Assembly (NCBI GenBank): GCA_021890755.1
Contig: JAKKUQ010000007.1
Span: 1 to 64,000 of the forward strand
Reading direction: 5' to 3'
Length of the DNA stretch: 64,000 nt
DNA from: Thermosediminibacteraceae bacterium
Lineage (GTDB): Bacteria > Bacillota > Thermosediminibacteria > Thermosediminibacterales > Thermosediminibacteraceae
Every line of letters begins with the position of its first letter. Position 1 is the stretch's first letter. The translations under genes and the position numbers were made by a program. The notes under the pieces were generated by a model. It had not been told where the DNA came from and did not search any database. It saw only the letters and a program-made list of their open reading frames with translations. Below are positions 56,277-64,000 of the stretch, in pieces.

Positions 56277-58398
56277 ACTTTACAAAACTTTTCATCCTCA
56301 ACAACCTCATCCCATTGAACGTCACAAGTATAGTCGCTCCCATATCGGCCATAATTGCAAGCCAGAGCGTCAACCACCCCGGGAATGTGGCAATTACCGC
56401 CGCAATTTTAAGAAGCAACGACAGGGTTATATTCTGCCTTATAACCTTCATAGCAGCCCTGCTCAAGCGAACCGTAAAAGCAACTTTGGTCAGATCGTCG
56501 GTCATTAAAACTATGTCAGCTGTCTCAAGAGCCGTATCGGTTCCGGTTCCCCCCATCGCTATTCCCACGGTAGCTGCCGCCAATGCCGGAGCATCATTTA
56601 TGCCATCTCCCACCATGGCTACCTTCTCGTATTTTTTTATTAAATCTTCGAGAGCCCTCACCTTATCCTGCGGAAGCAGTTCGGCGAGAAATTCGTCGAC
56701 TCCTGCACGGTTGGCTATAGCTTCAGCTGTAGCTTTATTGTCGCCGGTGAGCATGACCGTCCGCTCGATGCCGGTATGTTTTAGTAAAGCTATAGCCTTT
56801 TTGCTCGATTCCCTTATCTCGTCGGCAACTGCAATAATTCCTATAATGTCTTTTTCTGTACCCACCAGCATGGCCGTCTTTCCTTCCTCTTGGAGGCGCT
56901 CTACGGTAGATGCTATTCCTTTCGTCTCTATACCCATTTCTTCAAACAACCTTAAATTCCCTATAAGTACTGCTTCACTTTCCACTGTAGCCTTTACCCC
57001 TCGACCAGTCAAAGCTGTGAAATCCTCGGCCGGTATTATTTCTATACCCTGGTCTTTTGCAGCTCTAACTATAGCATTCGCAAGAGGATGTTCCGATAGA
57101 TTTTCTACACTTGCAGCCTTACGCAGAACTTCTCTTTCTGATTCAACACTCACCGGTATTACGTCAGTGACCACTGGCTCCCCTTTCGTAAGAGTGCCAG
57201 TCTTGTCAAAAGCGATAACCTTCAACGTTCCTGCTTCTTCCAGGTAAATTCCGCCTTTTATCAATACCCCGTGCCTTGCCGCATTGCCTATTGCACTTAC
57301 TATAGCGACAGGTGTTGAAACTACTAGAGCACACGGACAAGATACCACCAGCAAAGCCAGGCCGCGGTAAATCCAGGACTGCCATTCATAGCCAAGGAAA
57401 AGCGGCGGGAGTAGCGCTATGGCACCAGCAAGCACAAGTACAATGGGGGTATATACAGCTGCAAATCGATCCACGAAGGCCTGAACTGGAGCTCGCCTTG
57501 TCTGGGCCTCCTCAACCAGGTGTATAATTTTCGCAAGAGTAGTATCCTGGACACGTTTCGTCACTTTAACTTCCAATGAACCCTGAATATTAAGCGTCCC
57601 CGCATATACCTCGTCTCCGGGCCCTTTATCTGCTGGTATGGATTCTCCTGTGATAGCTGCTTCGTTTATAGCAGACTCGCCCTTTATTATGATCCCATCC
57701 ATTGCTATCTTCTCCCCGGGACGAATTACCATTATATCACCTATATTAATTTTATCCACAGGGACATCCACTTCGCCCCATGGTTTTTTTATTCTTGCAG
57801 TCCTGGGTGCTATGTCCATGAGCAATCGTATTGATCGTCTCGTTCTCTCCACTGTCCACGATTCCAGCATTTCTGAAATTGAATAAAGGAAAGCTACAAC
57901 AGCTCCTTCTTCCAGCTCGCCAATTGCCACTGCTCCAATAACAGCTATACTCATTAACACGCTCATATTGAAATTAAGGCATCTTAAAGAATAATAAGCC
58001 TTCCGAAAATTCCCCCAGCCTCCGGTGATCATAGCAAGCAAGTACAGAAGTACATAAATATAAGCTTTTATACCTACCATTTTCCCGATATAAGCCGCAA
58101 AAAGTACAGCTGCAGACATCGCAGCTCGAAGCAATTCTCTGTTTATTCCTATCACCGTTTGAACCTTCTCCTCTTTTTCTTCGACCTGGAATATTTTATA
58201 GTTTTCCTTGAGGCCTTCTCGCCGAATTACCTCAAGGTCTATTTTGCCTTCCACGGTGAGTTTTCCAGTAGTTGGGTTCAAGCAAGCCCTGGTAACTCCA
58301 GGGAGCTTCGCCACGTTTTTTTCAAACTTGGCGGCACAATCGAGTCATGTTATACCCTCAACTCTGTATACTTTAACATCTTTTACTTCCTTCCCCAC
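56275..58398 (-). CDS. Zn/Cd-type P1B-ATPase with probable selenocysteine in its HMA domain
   Basis: Heavy-metal efflux pump, 707 residues if TGA at 58345-58347 is read as Sec18. The N-terminus then is an HMA domain, VYRVEGIT-U-LDCAAKFEKNV, with Sec replacing the first cysteine of the GMTCxxC site. Downstream: TGES (250-253), the transport motif CPC (354-356), phosphorylated Asp398 in DKTGTLT, GDGIND, and MADMGA in the last membrane pair, as in Zn/Cd/Pb pumps. The GTG at 58398 has AAAGGGG seven bases upstream; no good start exists after the TGA. A hairpin lies 11 bases after it. The alternative is a nonsense mutation of TGC/TGT or a sequence error, leaving a pump that lacks the N-terminal half of its HMA domain. 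Confidence 0.75.
58309..58347 (-). promoter_or_regulatory. In-frame UGA and candidate SECIS of the P-type ATPase
   Basis: After UGA (58347-58345) and 11 bases comes CGCCA-a-GTTT-gaaaa-AAAC-g-TGGCG: two stems of 5 and 4 bp with a 1x1 internal loop and a 5-base apical loop (58333-58309). Offset and size resemble the prdB candidate. Confidence 0.5.
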
Positions 58399-58456
58399 CT
58401 TACCACCCCTTTCGTCATTTGAACTATTATTTAAATGTTTATATATCGTCCATTAT

Positions 58457-58485
58457 ATTATATACAAACTATTAACCAATTGCAA
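58457..58485 (-). promoter_or_regulatory. Promoter of the P-type ATPase
   Basis: Minus strand: TTGCAA (58485-58480), a 17-base spacer, then TATAAT (58462-58457), about 60 bases upstream of the GTG. Confidence 0.75.
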
Positions 58486-58496
58486 CATTATCCAAG

Positions 58497-58514
58497 TTGT
58501 CAATATATTGACAA
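58497..58514. promoter_or_regulatory. Perfect 18-bp palindrome, Rex-like operator
   Basis: TTGTCAATATATTGACAA has the half-site pattern TTGTnAA-N4-TTnACAA of the NADH-sensing repressor Rex. It covers the -35 box of the prenyltransferase promoter and lies 12 bases upstream of the ATPase -35 box. A different repressor cannot be excluded. Confidence 0.6.
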
Positions 58515-58536
58515 GATACCGACAGTGCTTTAATAT
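58508..58536 (+). promoter_or_regulatory. Sigma-A promoter of the prenyltransferase gene
   Basis: Exact TTGACA (58508-58513), a 17-base spacer and TAATAT (58531-58536). The -35 box is the right half of the 18-bp palindrome. Confidence 0.75.
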
Positions 58537-58574
58537 TAAACTCGAAAAAAACTATCTTCCAGGGAGAGGAGATC

Positions 58575-59507
58575 ATGTACAAAAATAACTGGTCCCGTTT
58601 CTGGAAGGGATTCTGGCAGTTGGCCGACCCAAAAATATGGATTGCCTCCACAGTTCCTATGGCCGTCGGTGCAGCCTTAGCTTACGGCCTTGAAGGAAAG
58701 TTTAGTTTATACTGGCTTTTGTGGAGCGCGGTGGGGGTATATCTAATAGAAATAGGCAAAAATGCTATAAACGAAGTTGTAGACTACAAATCTGGGGTCG
58801 ATACTTTCGTTACGCCAGACAAAAGAACTCCTTTCAGTGGCGGCAAAAAAACAATAGTGGACGGCATACTTACCTTATCAGAAGCTAAAGCCATTGCGTG
58901 GGTAACAATGACGCTGGCAGGGCTTATTGGAATTTACATTGCACTAACAAGAGAGCCCGCTGTATTTTGGATAGGTGTTGCTGGTTTCATATTATCCGTT
59001 GTCTACAGTTTGCCGCCTATCAAGCTTTGCTACAGAGGGTTTGGCGAAATTACAGTAGGTCTCACTTTCGGACCTCTCGTTACTTGCGGAACCTATCTTG
59101 TTCAAACTCACCGAATTACCATCGAAGCTGTTCTTGCCTCGCTAATTCTTGGGTTTTTAATCGCCAATGTCCTTTGGATCAACCAGTTCCCCGACTACGA
59201 GGCGGACCTTAAGGGCAACAAGAGAAATTGGGTGGTAAGGCTTGGTAAAAAAAGAGCAACTTCTGTGTATTTTGCAATTTTTATAGCAGCGTTCACTGTA
59301 TGTCCTATACTTGTTTTGGTTTCTAAAAATCTCTTGTTCCTTCTCCCATTGTGTGCCTTTCCCATAGCATGGGAGGCCGTTAAAGTTGCAAAACTTTATT
59401 ACAACGACATACCCAATCTTATAAAAGCTAATGTAAAAACCGTGCAGATATACCAGCTCACCGGATTAATGCTAATTATAGGCGCGCTGTTTAGCAAGTT
59501 TTTGTAA
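58575..59507 (+). CDS. UbiA-family prenyltransferase (MenA/DmkA-like)
   Basis: 310 residues, about nine TM helices. First aspartate motif NEVVDYKSGVD (66-76), second DYEADLKGNKRNWVVRLG (~205-222). MenA-type enzymes attach the polyprenyl tail to dihydroxynaphthoate in menaquinone synthesis. The motifs and the neighbours (FMN lipoprotein, polyprenyl synthase, NDH-2) match DmkA of the Listeria extracellular electron transfer locus. ATG after GGGAGAGGAG. Confidence 0.85.
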   Translation: MYKNNWSRFWKGFWQLADPKIWIASTVPMAVGAALAYGLEGKFSLYWLLWSAVGVYLIEIGKNAINEVVDYKSGVDTFVTPDKRTPFSGGKKTIVDGILTLSEAKAIAWVTMTLAGLIGIYIALTREPAVFWIGVAGFILSVVYSLPPIKLCYRGFGEITVGLTFGPLVTCGTYLVQTHRITIEAVLASLILGFLIANVLWINQFPDYEADLKGNKRNWVVRLGKKRATSVYFAIFIAAFTVCPILVLVSKNLLFLLPLCAFPIAWEAVKVAKLYYNDIPNLIKANVKTVQIYQLTGLMLIIGALFSKFL

Positions 59508-59559
59508 AAATTTCTAAAAATTTCTAAATATTCCTTTAGAAGGATTTTAACTTTTTGTG

Positions 59560-59565
59560 TATAAT
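59560..59565 (+). promoter_or_regulatory. -10 box upstream of the FMN lipoprotein gene
   Basis: A perfect TATAAT lies about 70 bases upstream of the ATG; no good -35 is present. A weak hairpin (TTCTAAA/TTTAGAA) just before it may end the prenyltransferase transcript. Confidence 0.4.
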
Positions 59566-59635
59566 ATATATTTAGTGAGGTAAAATTAAATAAATAATCA
59601 ACCAAAAAAACATAAATTTATCAGGGGGGAAGTAT

Positions 59636-60454
59636 ATGAAGAAGTTACTAGTCGTATCGCTAGTACTCCTGATGGTAGTTGCTCTTGTAGCAGGATGCAG
59701 CTCCCAAAATCAACAGCAAGGGCAGCAGCAAGAACAGCAAGAGCAACAGAACCAGCAAAATGAGCAGCAGGGAGCACTGACGGATGGCACCTATTACGCT
59801 GAGGAGCAGGAATTCGATGACCATGGCTGGAAGGGTCTTGTGACTGTAATTGTGAAAGATGGAAAAATAACAAACGTGTTCTACGATGAAATCAACCAGG
59901 AAGGCAAGCTGAAGACCTTCGATCCAGAATACGGTCCCAGGATGAAGGAAAAATCCGGAACCACGCCGTTAGAAGCTATTACAAAACTGGAGCAAGCCCT
60001 GGTTGAAAAGCAGAAACCTGAAGATGTGGATACTGTAACTGGCGCCACTCACACCTCTGACAGGTTTAAGAAACTTGCAGCCGAAGCGCTGAAAGGTTCG
60101 CCAGTTGAAGCAAAAGACGGTCTGAAGGATGGCCTTTACAAAGCCGCGGAAGCCGACTTTGACGATCACGGCTGGAAAGCTATCGCCGCGGTAGTCATCA
60201 AGGACGGCAAGATTCAATCAGCGTTCTTTGATGAAATCAACAAAGACGATGGCCGTTACAAGTCTACCGACCAAGAATATGCGAAGAATATGGAAGCAAA
60301 ATCGGGCACAACTCCTGCTAAAGCTATCGAAGCCCTTTCGAAATCTTTAATAGAAAAGCAAGATGCTGCACAGCTAGACACCGTAACGGGTGCCACCGGA
60401 ACTACCAACAAGTTCAAGAACTTAATGTCTGAAGCCCTTTCGCTGGCAAAATAA
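59636..60454 (+). CDS. Lipoprotein with two FMN-binding domains (PplA-like)
   Basis: 272 residues. Signal peptide with lipobox LVAGC (lipidated Cys21), a Gln/Glu-rich flexible linker (~24-46), then two FMN-binding domains (~48-152 and ~165-270). Each has the ApbE flavinylation motif: D132TVTGAT138 and D248TVTGAT254, with FMN expected on Thr138 and Thr254. Two such domains on one lipoprotein is the layout of Listeria PplA, the extracellular electron shuttle. No ApbE gene is visible in the window. ATG after AGGGGGGAAG. Confidence 0.93.
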   Translation: MKKLLVVSLVLLMVVALVAGCSSQNQQQGQQQEQQEQQNQQNEQQGALTDGTYYAEEQEFDDHGWKGLVTVIVKDGKITNVFYDEINQEGKLKTFDPEYGPRMKEKSGTTPLEAITKLEQALVEKQKPEDVDTVTGATHTSDRFKKLAAEALKGSPVEAKDGLKDGLYKAAEADFDDHGWKAIAAVVIKDGKIQSAFFDEINKDDGRYKSTDQEYAKNMEAKSGTTPAKAIEALSKSLIEKQDAAQLDTVTGATGTTNKFKNLMSEALSLAK

Positions 60455-60472
60455 CAGCTGGCAAAAGGAAGT

Positions 60473-60504
60473 AAAGGGCATACAAAATGTATGCCCTTTC
60501 TTTT
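60473..60504 (+). terminator. Terminator after the FMN lipoprotein gene
   Basis: AAAGGGCATACA pairs perfectly with TGTATGCCCTTT (loop AAA), followed by CTTTTAT. Confidence 0.9.
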
Positions 60505-60556
60505 ATAATTATCGCTTTTTCCAAATATAGAAAATTACGAACGAGTGAAGTAAAAT

Positions 60557-61528
60557 ATGGCATTATTAGAATTTTATCAGCAAATTTTAAAAGAAATGTA
60601 TTGCCTCGAAGAAGAACTCCTGGCATCGGTTAAAACTAAAGAAACACTTTTATGGGAGACATTAGAAAATACTATAAAAGCTGGCGGGAAGAGATTACGA
60701 CCTGCGTTAGTGTATCTTTCAGCACAATTTGGCGACTACAATTATGAGAAAATTAAGCCTTTGGCTGTGGCGGTGGAATTGGTACATACAGCTACATTAA
60801 TTCACGACGATATCATTGACGATTCTCCTTTGAGGCGAGGAATCCCAACGGTACAGGCTTCAATTGGGAAAGATGCAGCAGTGTACGCTGGAGATTACGT
60901 CCTTGCTAAAGCTTTGAAAATTTTGGTCGATCATGGCAACCTTGATATTTTAAAGTCCGTATCAGGCGTCCTGTACCGAGTATGCGAAGGCGAGGTGCGC
61001 CAGAAAACGGAAGCTTTTAATTTAAATATTAGCTTTATCGACTATGCGAGAAGGATACGAAAAAAGACAGCTCTTCTTTTTGCCATTAGCTGCGAACTGG
61101 GTGCAAGAGGTGCAAATGCAGAACCCCAAACTATATCTGCGCTAAAAAAATACGGTATGATGCTTGGAATGGCCTTCCAGGTTATGGACGACATTTTAGA
61201 TTTAACAGAAGAAGAAAGCCGGACTGGCAAACCCCGGGGAAATGATATAAAAGAAGGCGTAATTACTCTACCCCTTTTGTACGCCCTTAACAATGGTTCT
61301 AAATCCCACAAACTGCGCGAGCTTCTTTCTAAGCCTTCTCAATGGGGCCCCAATACTATCGACGAAATCATCGAAATCGTCAAAAAATCAGGTGGAATAG
61401 AATACGCCCGGCATATAGCCGAGCGTTATGTCACAAAATCTAAAAATCAACTATCAGTCCTAAAAGACATTCCCGCCAAGAGCTCTCTCATACTCTTAGC
61501 TGACTACGTTGTTAACAGAACCGGGTAG
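60557..61528 (+). CDS. Polyprenyl diphosphate synthase (DmkB/HepT-like)
   Basis: 323 residues of the trans-prenyltransferase family: first aspartate-rich motif HDDIIDDSPLRRG (D84, D85, D88), second DDILDLTEEE (~213), and GGKRLRP near residue 43. It makes the isoprenoid tail for the quinone. The last 33 bases overlap the convergent NDH-2 gene. In the Listeria locus an equivalent gene, dmkB, supplies the tail for the specific demethylmenaquinone of extracellular electron transfer. Confidence 0.9.
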   Translation: MALLEFYQQILKEMYCLEEELLASVKTKETLLWETLENTIKAGGKRLRPALVYLSAQFGDYNYEKIKPLAVAVELVHTATLIHDDIIDDSPLRRGIPTVQASIGKDAAVYAGDYVLAKALKILVDHGNLDILKSVSGVLYRVCEGEVRQKTEAFNLNISFIDYARRIRKKTALLFAISCELGARGANAEPQTISALKKYGMMLGMAFQVMDDILDLTEEESRTGKPRGNDIKEGVITLPLLYALNNGSKSHKLRELLSKPSQWGPNTIDEIIEIVKKSGGIEYARHIAERYVTKSKNQLSVLKDIPAKSSLILLADYVVNRTG

Positions 61529-63250
61529 TGCTGGTTTCCGGCCCCCTCCTCGTACAACTCTCTTTATTATCCTAGACACCCACGGGATTACCCAGCGGTC
61601 AAGTCCGAAACAATGGCCCGCTCCAGAGAAGCATACGGACAGCGACACCATAAAGAACCACATATCGCCCGAACCGGAAATCATGAAATTAATCAGCATA
61701 AAGAGCGACCCTAGTGATGCAAGCATCGTAAAGAGTCCTAAAATAAGGCAGGTACCAATTGCAAGTTCGCTCAGTGTTATTACAGTCTGGAAAAACAGAG
61801 CGTTGGGGAATATGAATTTTTCTACGAACTGAGCGTACCATTCCGGTGTATTGGGCCCTATCGGACTTGTAGAAGCTCCTGCCACTAACTTGTCACCCGC
61901 TGCCAGCCAGCCAGAATGCACCTTTTCGAGTCCCGACATCAACCATCTATAACCCAGATAAATCCTTAGAATTGCCAGCCAGAAAGCACTGGTGCTCACA
62001 CCGAGATTTTCTAATATGAAAGATTTCTTACGGTTCTTATTGAAGAACTGATGTCCAATATACTCTCTCACGAAACTAATCCCCCCCACTCCGAAAAGAT
62101 AATGGATATCGGCTAAGTGCTTAATAAAAGTAGCTATGAATCCGGTAAGCTTTCGTCCCATAACTTCAGCGACGCAGTATCTTTCACCTATCGATACCAT
62201 ATTTCCGTGGAGGTTAAGCTTCAGGGGCTTTTTTGGCTTACCTAGAATTTCAGCTGCTATATTGTGTGCTGCGCACTCACCGGACTGGATCGCGGATTCC
62301 ACTAACGCTGGCATGACAAAATTTTTTTCGTCAACATAAAAACTTACGTCTCCTATAGCGTATATACCTTTTTCGCTGGTCTCCAAGTATTCATTGACCT
62401 TTATCCTTCCCCGGCCTCCAGTTTCAAGCCCCAGTTTTTCCGCAAGGGCATTTCCCCTTACCCCACCTGTCCATATAAGGGTGTGGGTTTTTATCTTTTC
62501 TCCACTTTTTAGTGTAAACCCATCGGACTCAACACTCACAATAGGTGAATTCAGAATTATTTTTACTCCGTTCCTTTCCAAATAAGAGGTGGCTTTTTGA
62601 ATCAACTCATCGGAAAGGTTTGGTAAGATCTTGGGCAGCGCTTCTACTACCATCAGCGAGACTTCACTGCGGCTGATGCCGTATTCTTTGCATAGGTCCT
62701 CAACCCATTCCACCAGTTCGCCAATCATTTCTATGCCTGTAAAGCCGCCGCCTCCTACTACAAAGGTCAGATACTCACGCCTTTTTTGCGAATCAGCTTC
62801 GTATCTTGCTTTTTCGAACATCTCTTCTACTCTTTGCTTGATCCTTAATGCATCTTCATAAGACCACAATGTAAAGGCGTGCTCTTTCATGCCGGGAATG
62901 CCGAAGTACTCGGGTTGGCTTCCGCATGCAAGGATCAGATAGTCGAAGGGATAATCTGCTTTTTTCCCTTTTAGAGTTCTGGCTTTTATATCAACATCTT
63001 CAACTTCATCTACTACCAGCCTGACCCCTGTCTCTTCAAGGGCTTTTTCCAGCGAATACAATACCCCTTCTGGTTTAACCCTATTGCCGGCTACTAGGTG
63101 AAGTTCCGTCAGGTATACTTGAAAGGGCGATCTGTTTATCAAGTAAATCTCTACGTCGTCCCGTCTTGCCAAAAGTTTGTTAAGCTTTTGAGCAGCCGTT
63201 AATCCTCCGTATCCACCTCCCAGCACTACTATTCGTTTTTTTTCTGCCAT
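61496..63250 (-). CDS. Type II NADH dehydrogenase with C-terminal DoxX-like membrane domain (Ndh2-like)
   Basis: 584 residues. The N-terminal NDH-2 domain has the FAD motif VVLGGGYGGLTAAQ (~9-22), the NAD motif VVGGGFTGIEMIGEL (~165-180), GDVSFYVDEKNFVMPALVESAIQSGE for FAD, and a membrane-binding end. From ~430 a four-helix DoxX-like domain follows (LAILRIYLGYRWLMSGLEKV, ELAIGTCLILGL, GSGDMWFFMVSL). This extra membrane domain marks Ndh2 of the flavin-based extracellular electron transfer system. ATG at 63250 nine bases after GGGAGGG. Convergent overlap with the polyprenyl synthase gene. Confidence 0.88.
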   Translation of the reverse strand: MAEKKRIVVLGGGYGGLTAAQKLNKLLARRDDVEIYLINRSPFQVYLTELHLVAGNRVKPEGVLYSLEKALEETGVRLVVDEVEDVDIKARTLKGKKADYPFDYLILACGSQPEYFGIPGMKEHAFTLWSYEDALRIKQRVEEMFEKARYEADSQKRREYLTFVVGGGGFTGIEMIGELVEWVEDLCKEYGISRSEVSLMVVEALPKILPNLSDELIQKATSYLERNGVKIILNSPIVSVESDGFTLKSGEKIKTHTLIWTGGVRGNALAEKLGLETGGRGRIKVNEYLETSEKGIYAIGDVSFYVDEKNFVMPALVESAIQSGECAAHNIAAEILGKPKKPLKLNLHGNMVSIGERYCVAEVMGRKLTGFIATFIKHLADIHYLFGVGGISFVREYIGHQFFNKNRKKSFILENLGVSTSAFWLAILRIYLGYRWLMSGLEKVHSGWLAAGDKLVAGASTSPIGPNTPEWYAQFVEKFIFPNALFFQTVITLSELAIGTCLILGLFTMLASLGSLFMLINFMISGSGDMWFFMVSLSVCFSGAGHCFGLDRWVIPWVSRIIKRVVRGGGRKPALPGSVNNVVS

Positions 63251-63383
63251 TCCACTTTCCCTCCCCAATCTAAATGAATAATTCCGTAATGAATCAATTG
63301 TAAAAGTATTTTACATCTATTATAATACAATTTTTTTATTGTATTTTGCAAGAGAAAATGATTACTAGTGCTATTAAAAATTT

Positions 63384-64000
63384 TTATTTAAGTCCGGTTG
63401 TGGAAATACCTTTTACAAAGTACCTTTGGAAAACTAAAAAGACTACTATAGTCGGTAGTGTCAGAAGCAATGCACCTGCCATAACTTGGTTCCAAAATTG
63501 GTAGTACTGGCCATAGAAGGAGTTAAGGCCCACAGGCAATGTATACATATCTTCGCTAGAAGCGAGTAGACTCGGCCAAAGGAAGCTATTCCAGTTTCCG
63601 GTAAACATGAAGATAAATTGAGTAGCCAGCGCAGGTTTGGCAAGGGGCAGAGCAATCCTGAAAAATATACCCCAGCGGGACATGCCGTCTATTATGGCCG
63701 CTTCCTCCAGTTCCTTCGGAAGCGACAGGAAAAACTGCCTCATCAGGAATATGCCGAAATTGCTAAAGAGAAACGGAACCGTAAGCCCTATGTAAGTGTT
63801 GACCCACCCAAGCCGGGAAAGAAGGATATAAGTAGGCACCATGACCACTTGTCCGGGGATCATCATCAAGGCTAGAACTAACATGAAAAGAAAATTTCTT
63901 CCGGGGAAGTTTATCCGGGCAAGGGCATACCCAGCCATTGAATTGAAGAGGATGTTACCAGTGGTGACAATAAGCGCCACTAGTAAACTATTGAAAAACC
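63384..64000 (-). CDS. Carbohydrate ABC transporter permease, MalG type (5' end outside window)
   Basis: The frame is open to the right edge; 205 residues are visible. Five or more TM helices and the EAA loop EELEEAAIIDGMSRWGIFFRIALPLAKPA that docks on the ATPase. The end (QRYFVKGISTTGLK) is typical of MalG-type subunits (ending KG...TGA.K). Substrate is unknown; partner genes must lie to the right. The 63251-63383 gap upstream of ndh2 is AT-rich, without a gene. Confidence 0.92.
   Translation of the reverse strand, partial: FFNSLLVALIVTTGNILFNSMAGYALARINFPGRNFLFMLVLALMMIPGQVVMVPTYILLSRLGWVNTYIGLTVPFLFSNFGIFLMRQFFLSLPKELEEAAIIDGMSRWGIFFRIALPLAKPALATQFIFMFTGNWNSFLWPSLLASSEDMYTLPVGLNSFYGQYYQFWNQVMAGALLLTLPTIVVFLVFQRYFVKGISTTGLK

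Noticed and set aside
61509-61832. Plus-strand open frame opposite the end of ndh2
   Set aside because: It lies opposite the DoxX-like domain, has no Shine-Dalgarno and shows proline-rich shadow composition.

Overview
The window comes from a low-to-mid GC, anaerobic, probably thermophilic Firmicute. A Stickland D-proline reductase operon, a V/A-type ATPase operon, a split transketolase, CsaB/TagA-type surface-polymer genes, FtsEX-EnvC-Ctp division genes and two apparent selenocysteine codons all fit a clostridial organism. The best guess is the Thermosediminibacteraceae or a relative, but this is inferred from gene content only; there is no 16S rRNA in the window.

Layout. 0-0.5 kb: the 3' end of a gene made of 63-bp heptad repeats. 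0.5-5.4 kb (minus): uvrB-uvrA. 5.7-15.0 kb (minus): the proline reductase operon prdC-prdA-small ORF-prdB-prdD-prdE-prdF-permease. It has a near-consensus sigma-54 promoter, its activator prdR lies just upstream, and PrdB is completed through an in-frame UGA (Sec). 15.3-20.6 kb (minus): ftsE-ftsX-envC-ctp-minJ-like. 20.8-21.7 kb (plus): a PflX-like radical SAM gene. 21.7-27.4 kb (minus): a glycan module (GT4, alpha/alpha-barrel-like protein, giant GT2-like/GH130 fusion). 27.8-29.6 kb: the two halves of transketolase. 29.6-37.7 kb (minus): a surface-polymer cluster (yitT, tagA, csaB, two GT4, O-antigen ligase-like, DUF4330). 37.7-41.3 kb: prfB (with +1 programmed frameshift) and secA. 41.4-44.1 kb: DUF5317, HD-GYP, a structured element carrying a 28-residue peptide, and an unknown gene. 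44.3-46.6 kb (plus): feoA and a FeoB split into two genes. 46.7-47.4 kb (minus): thiT under a TPP riboswitch. 47.7-56.2 kb (plus): nine V/A-ATPase genes.

56.3-63.3 kb is the most interesting part. A Zn/Cd-type P1B-ATPase reads continuously through an in-frame UGA at the first metal-ligand position of its HMA domain (GIT-U-LDC), with a hairpin just downstream. Back to back with it is a set resembling the Listeria flavin-based extracellular electron transfer locus: a UbiA/MenA prenyltransferase, a lipoprotein with two FMN-attachment motifs, a polyprenyl diphosphate synthase, and a type II NADH dehydrogenase with a C-terminal membrane domain. A perfect 18-bp palindrome with Rex-like half-sites overlaps the -35 box of the prenyltransferase promoter. 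The window ends inside a sugar ABC permease.

Together the genes suggest an amino-acid-fermenting anaerobe that uses selenium and disposes of NADH electrons through proline reduction and possibly through extracellular acceptors.
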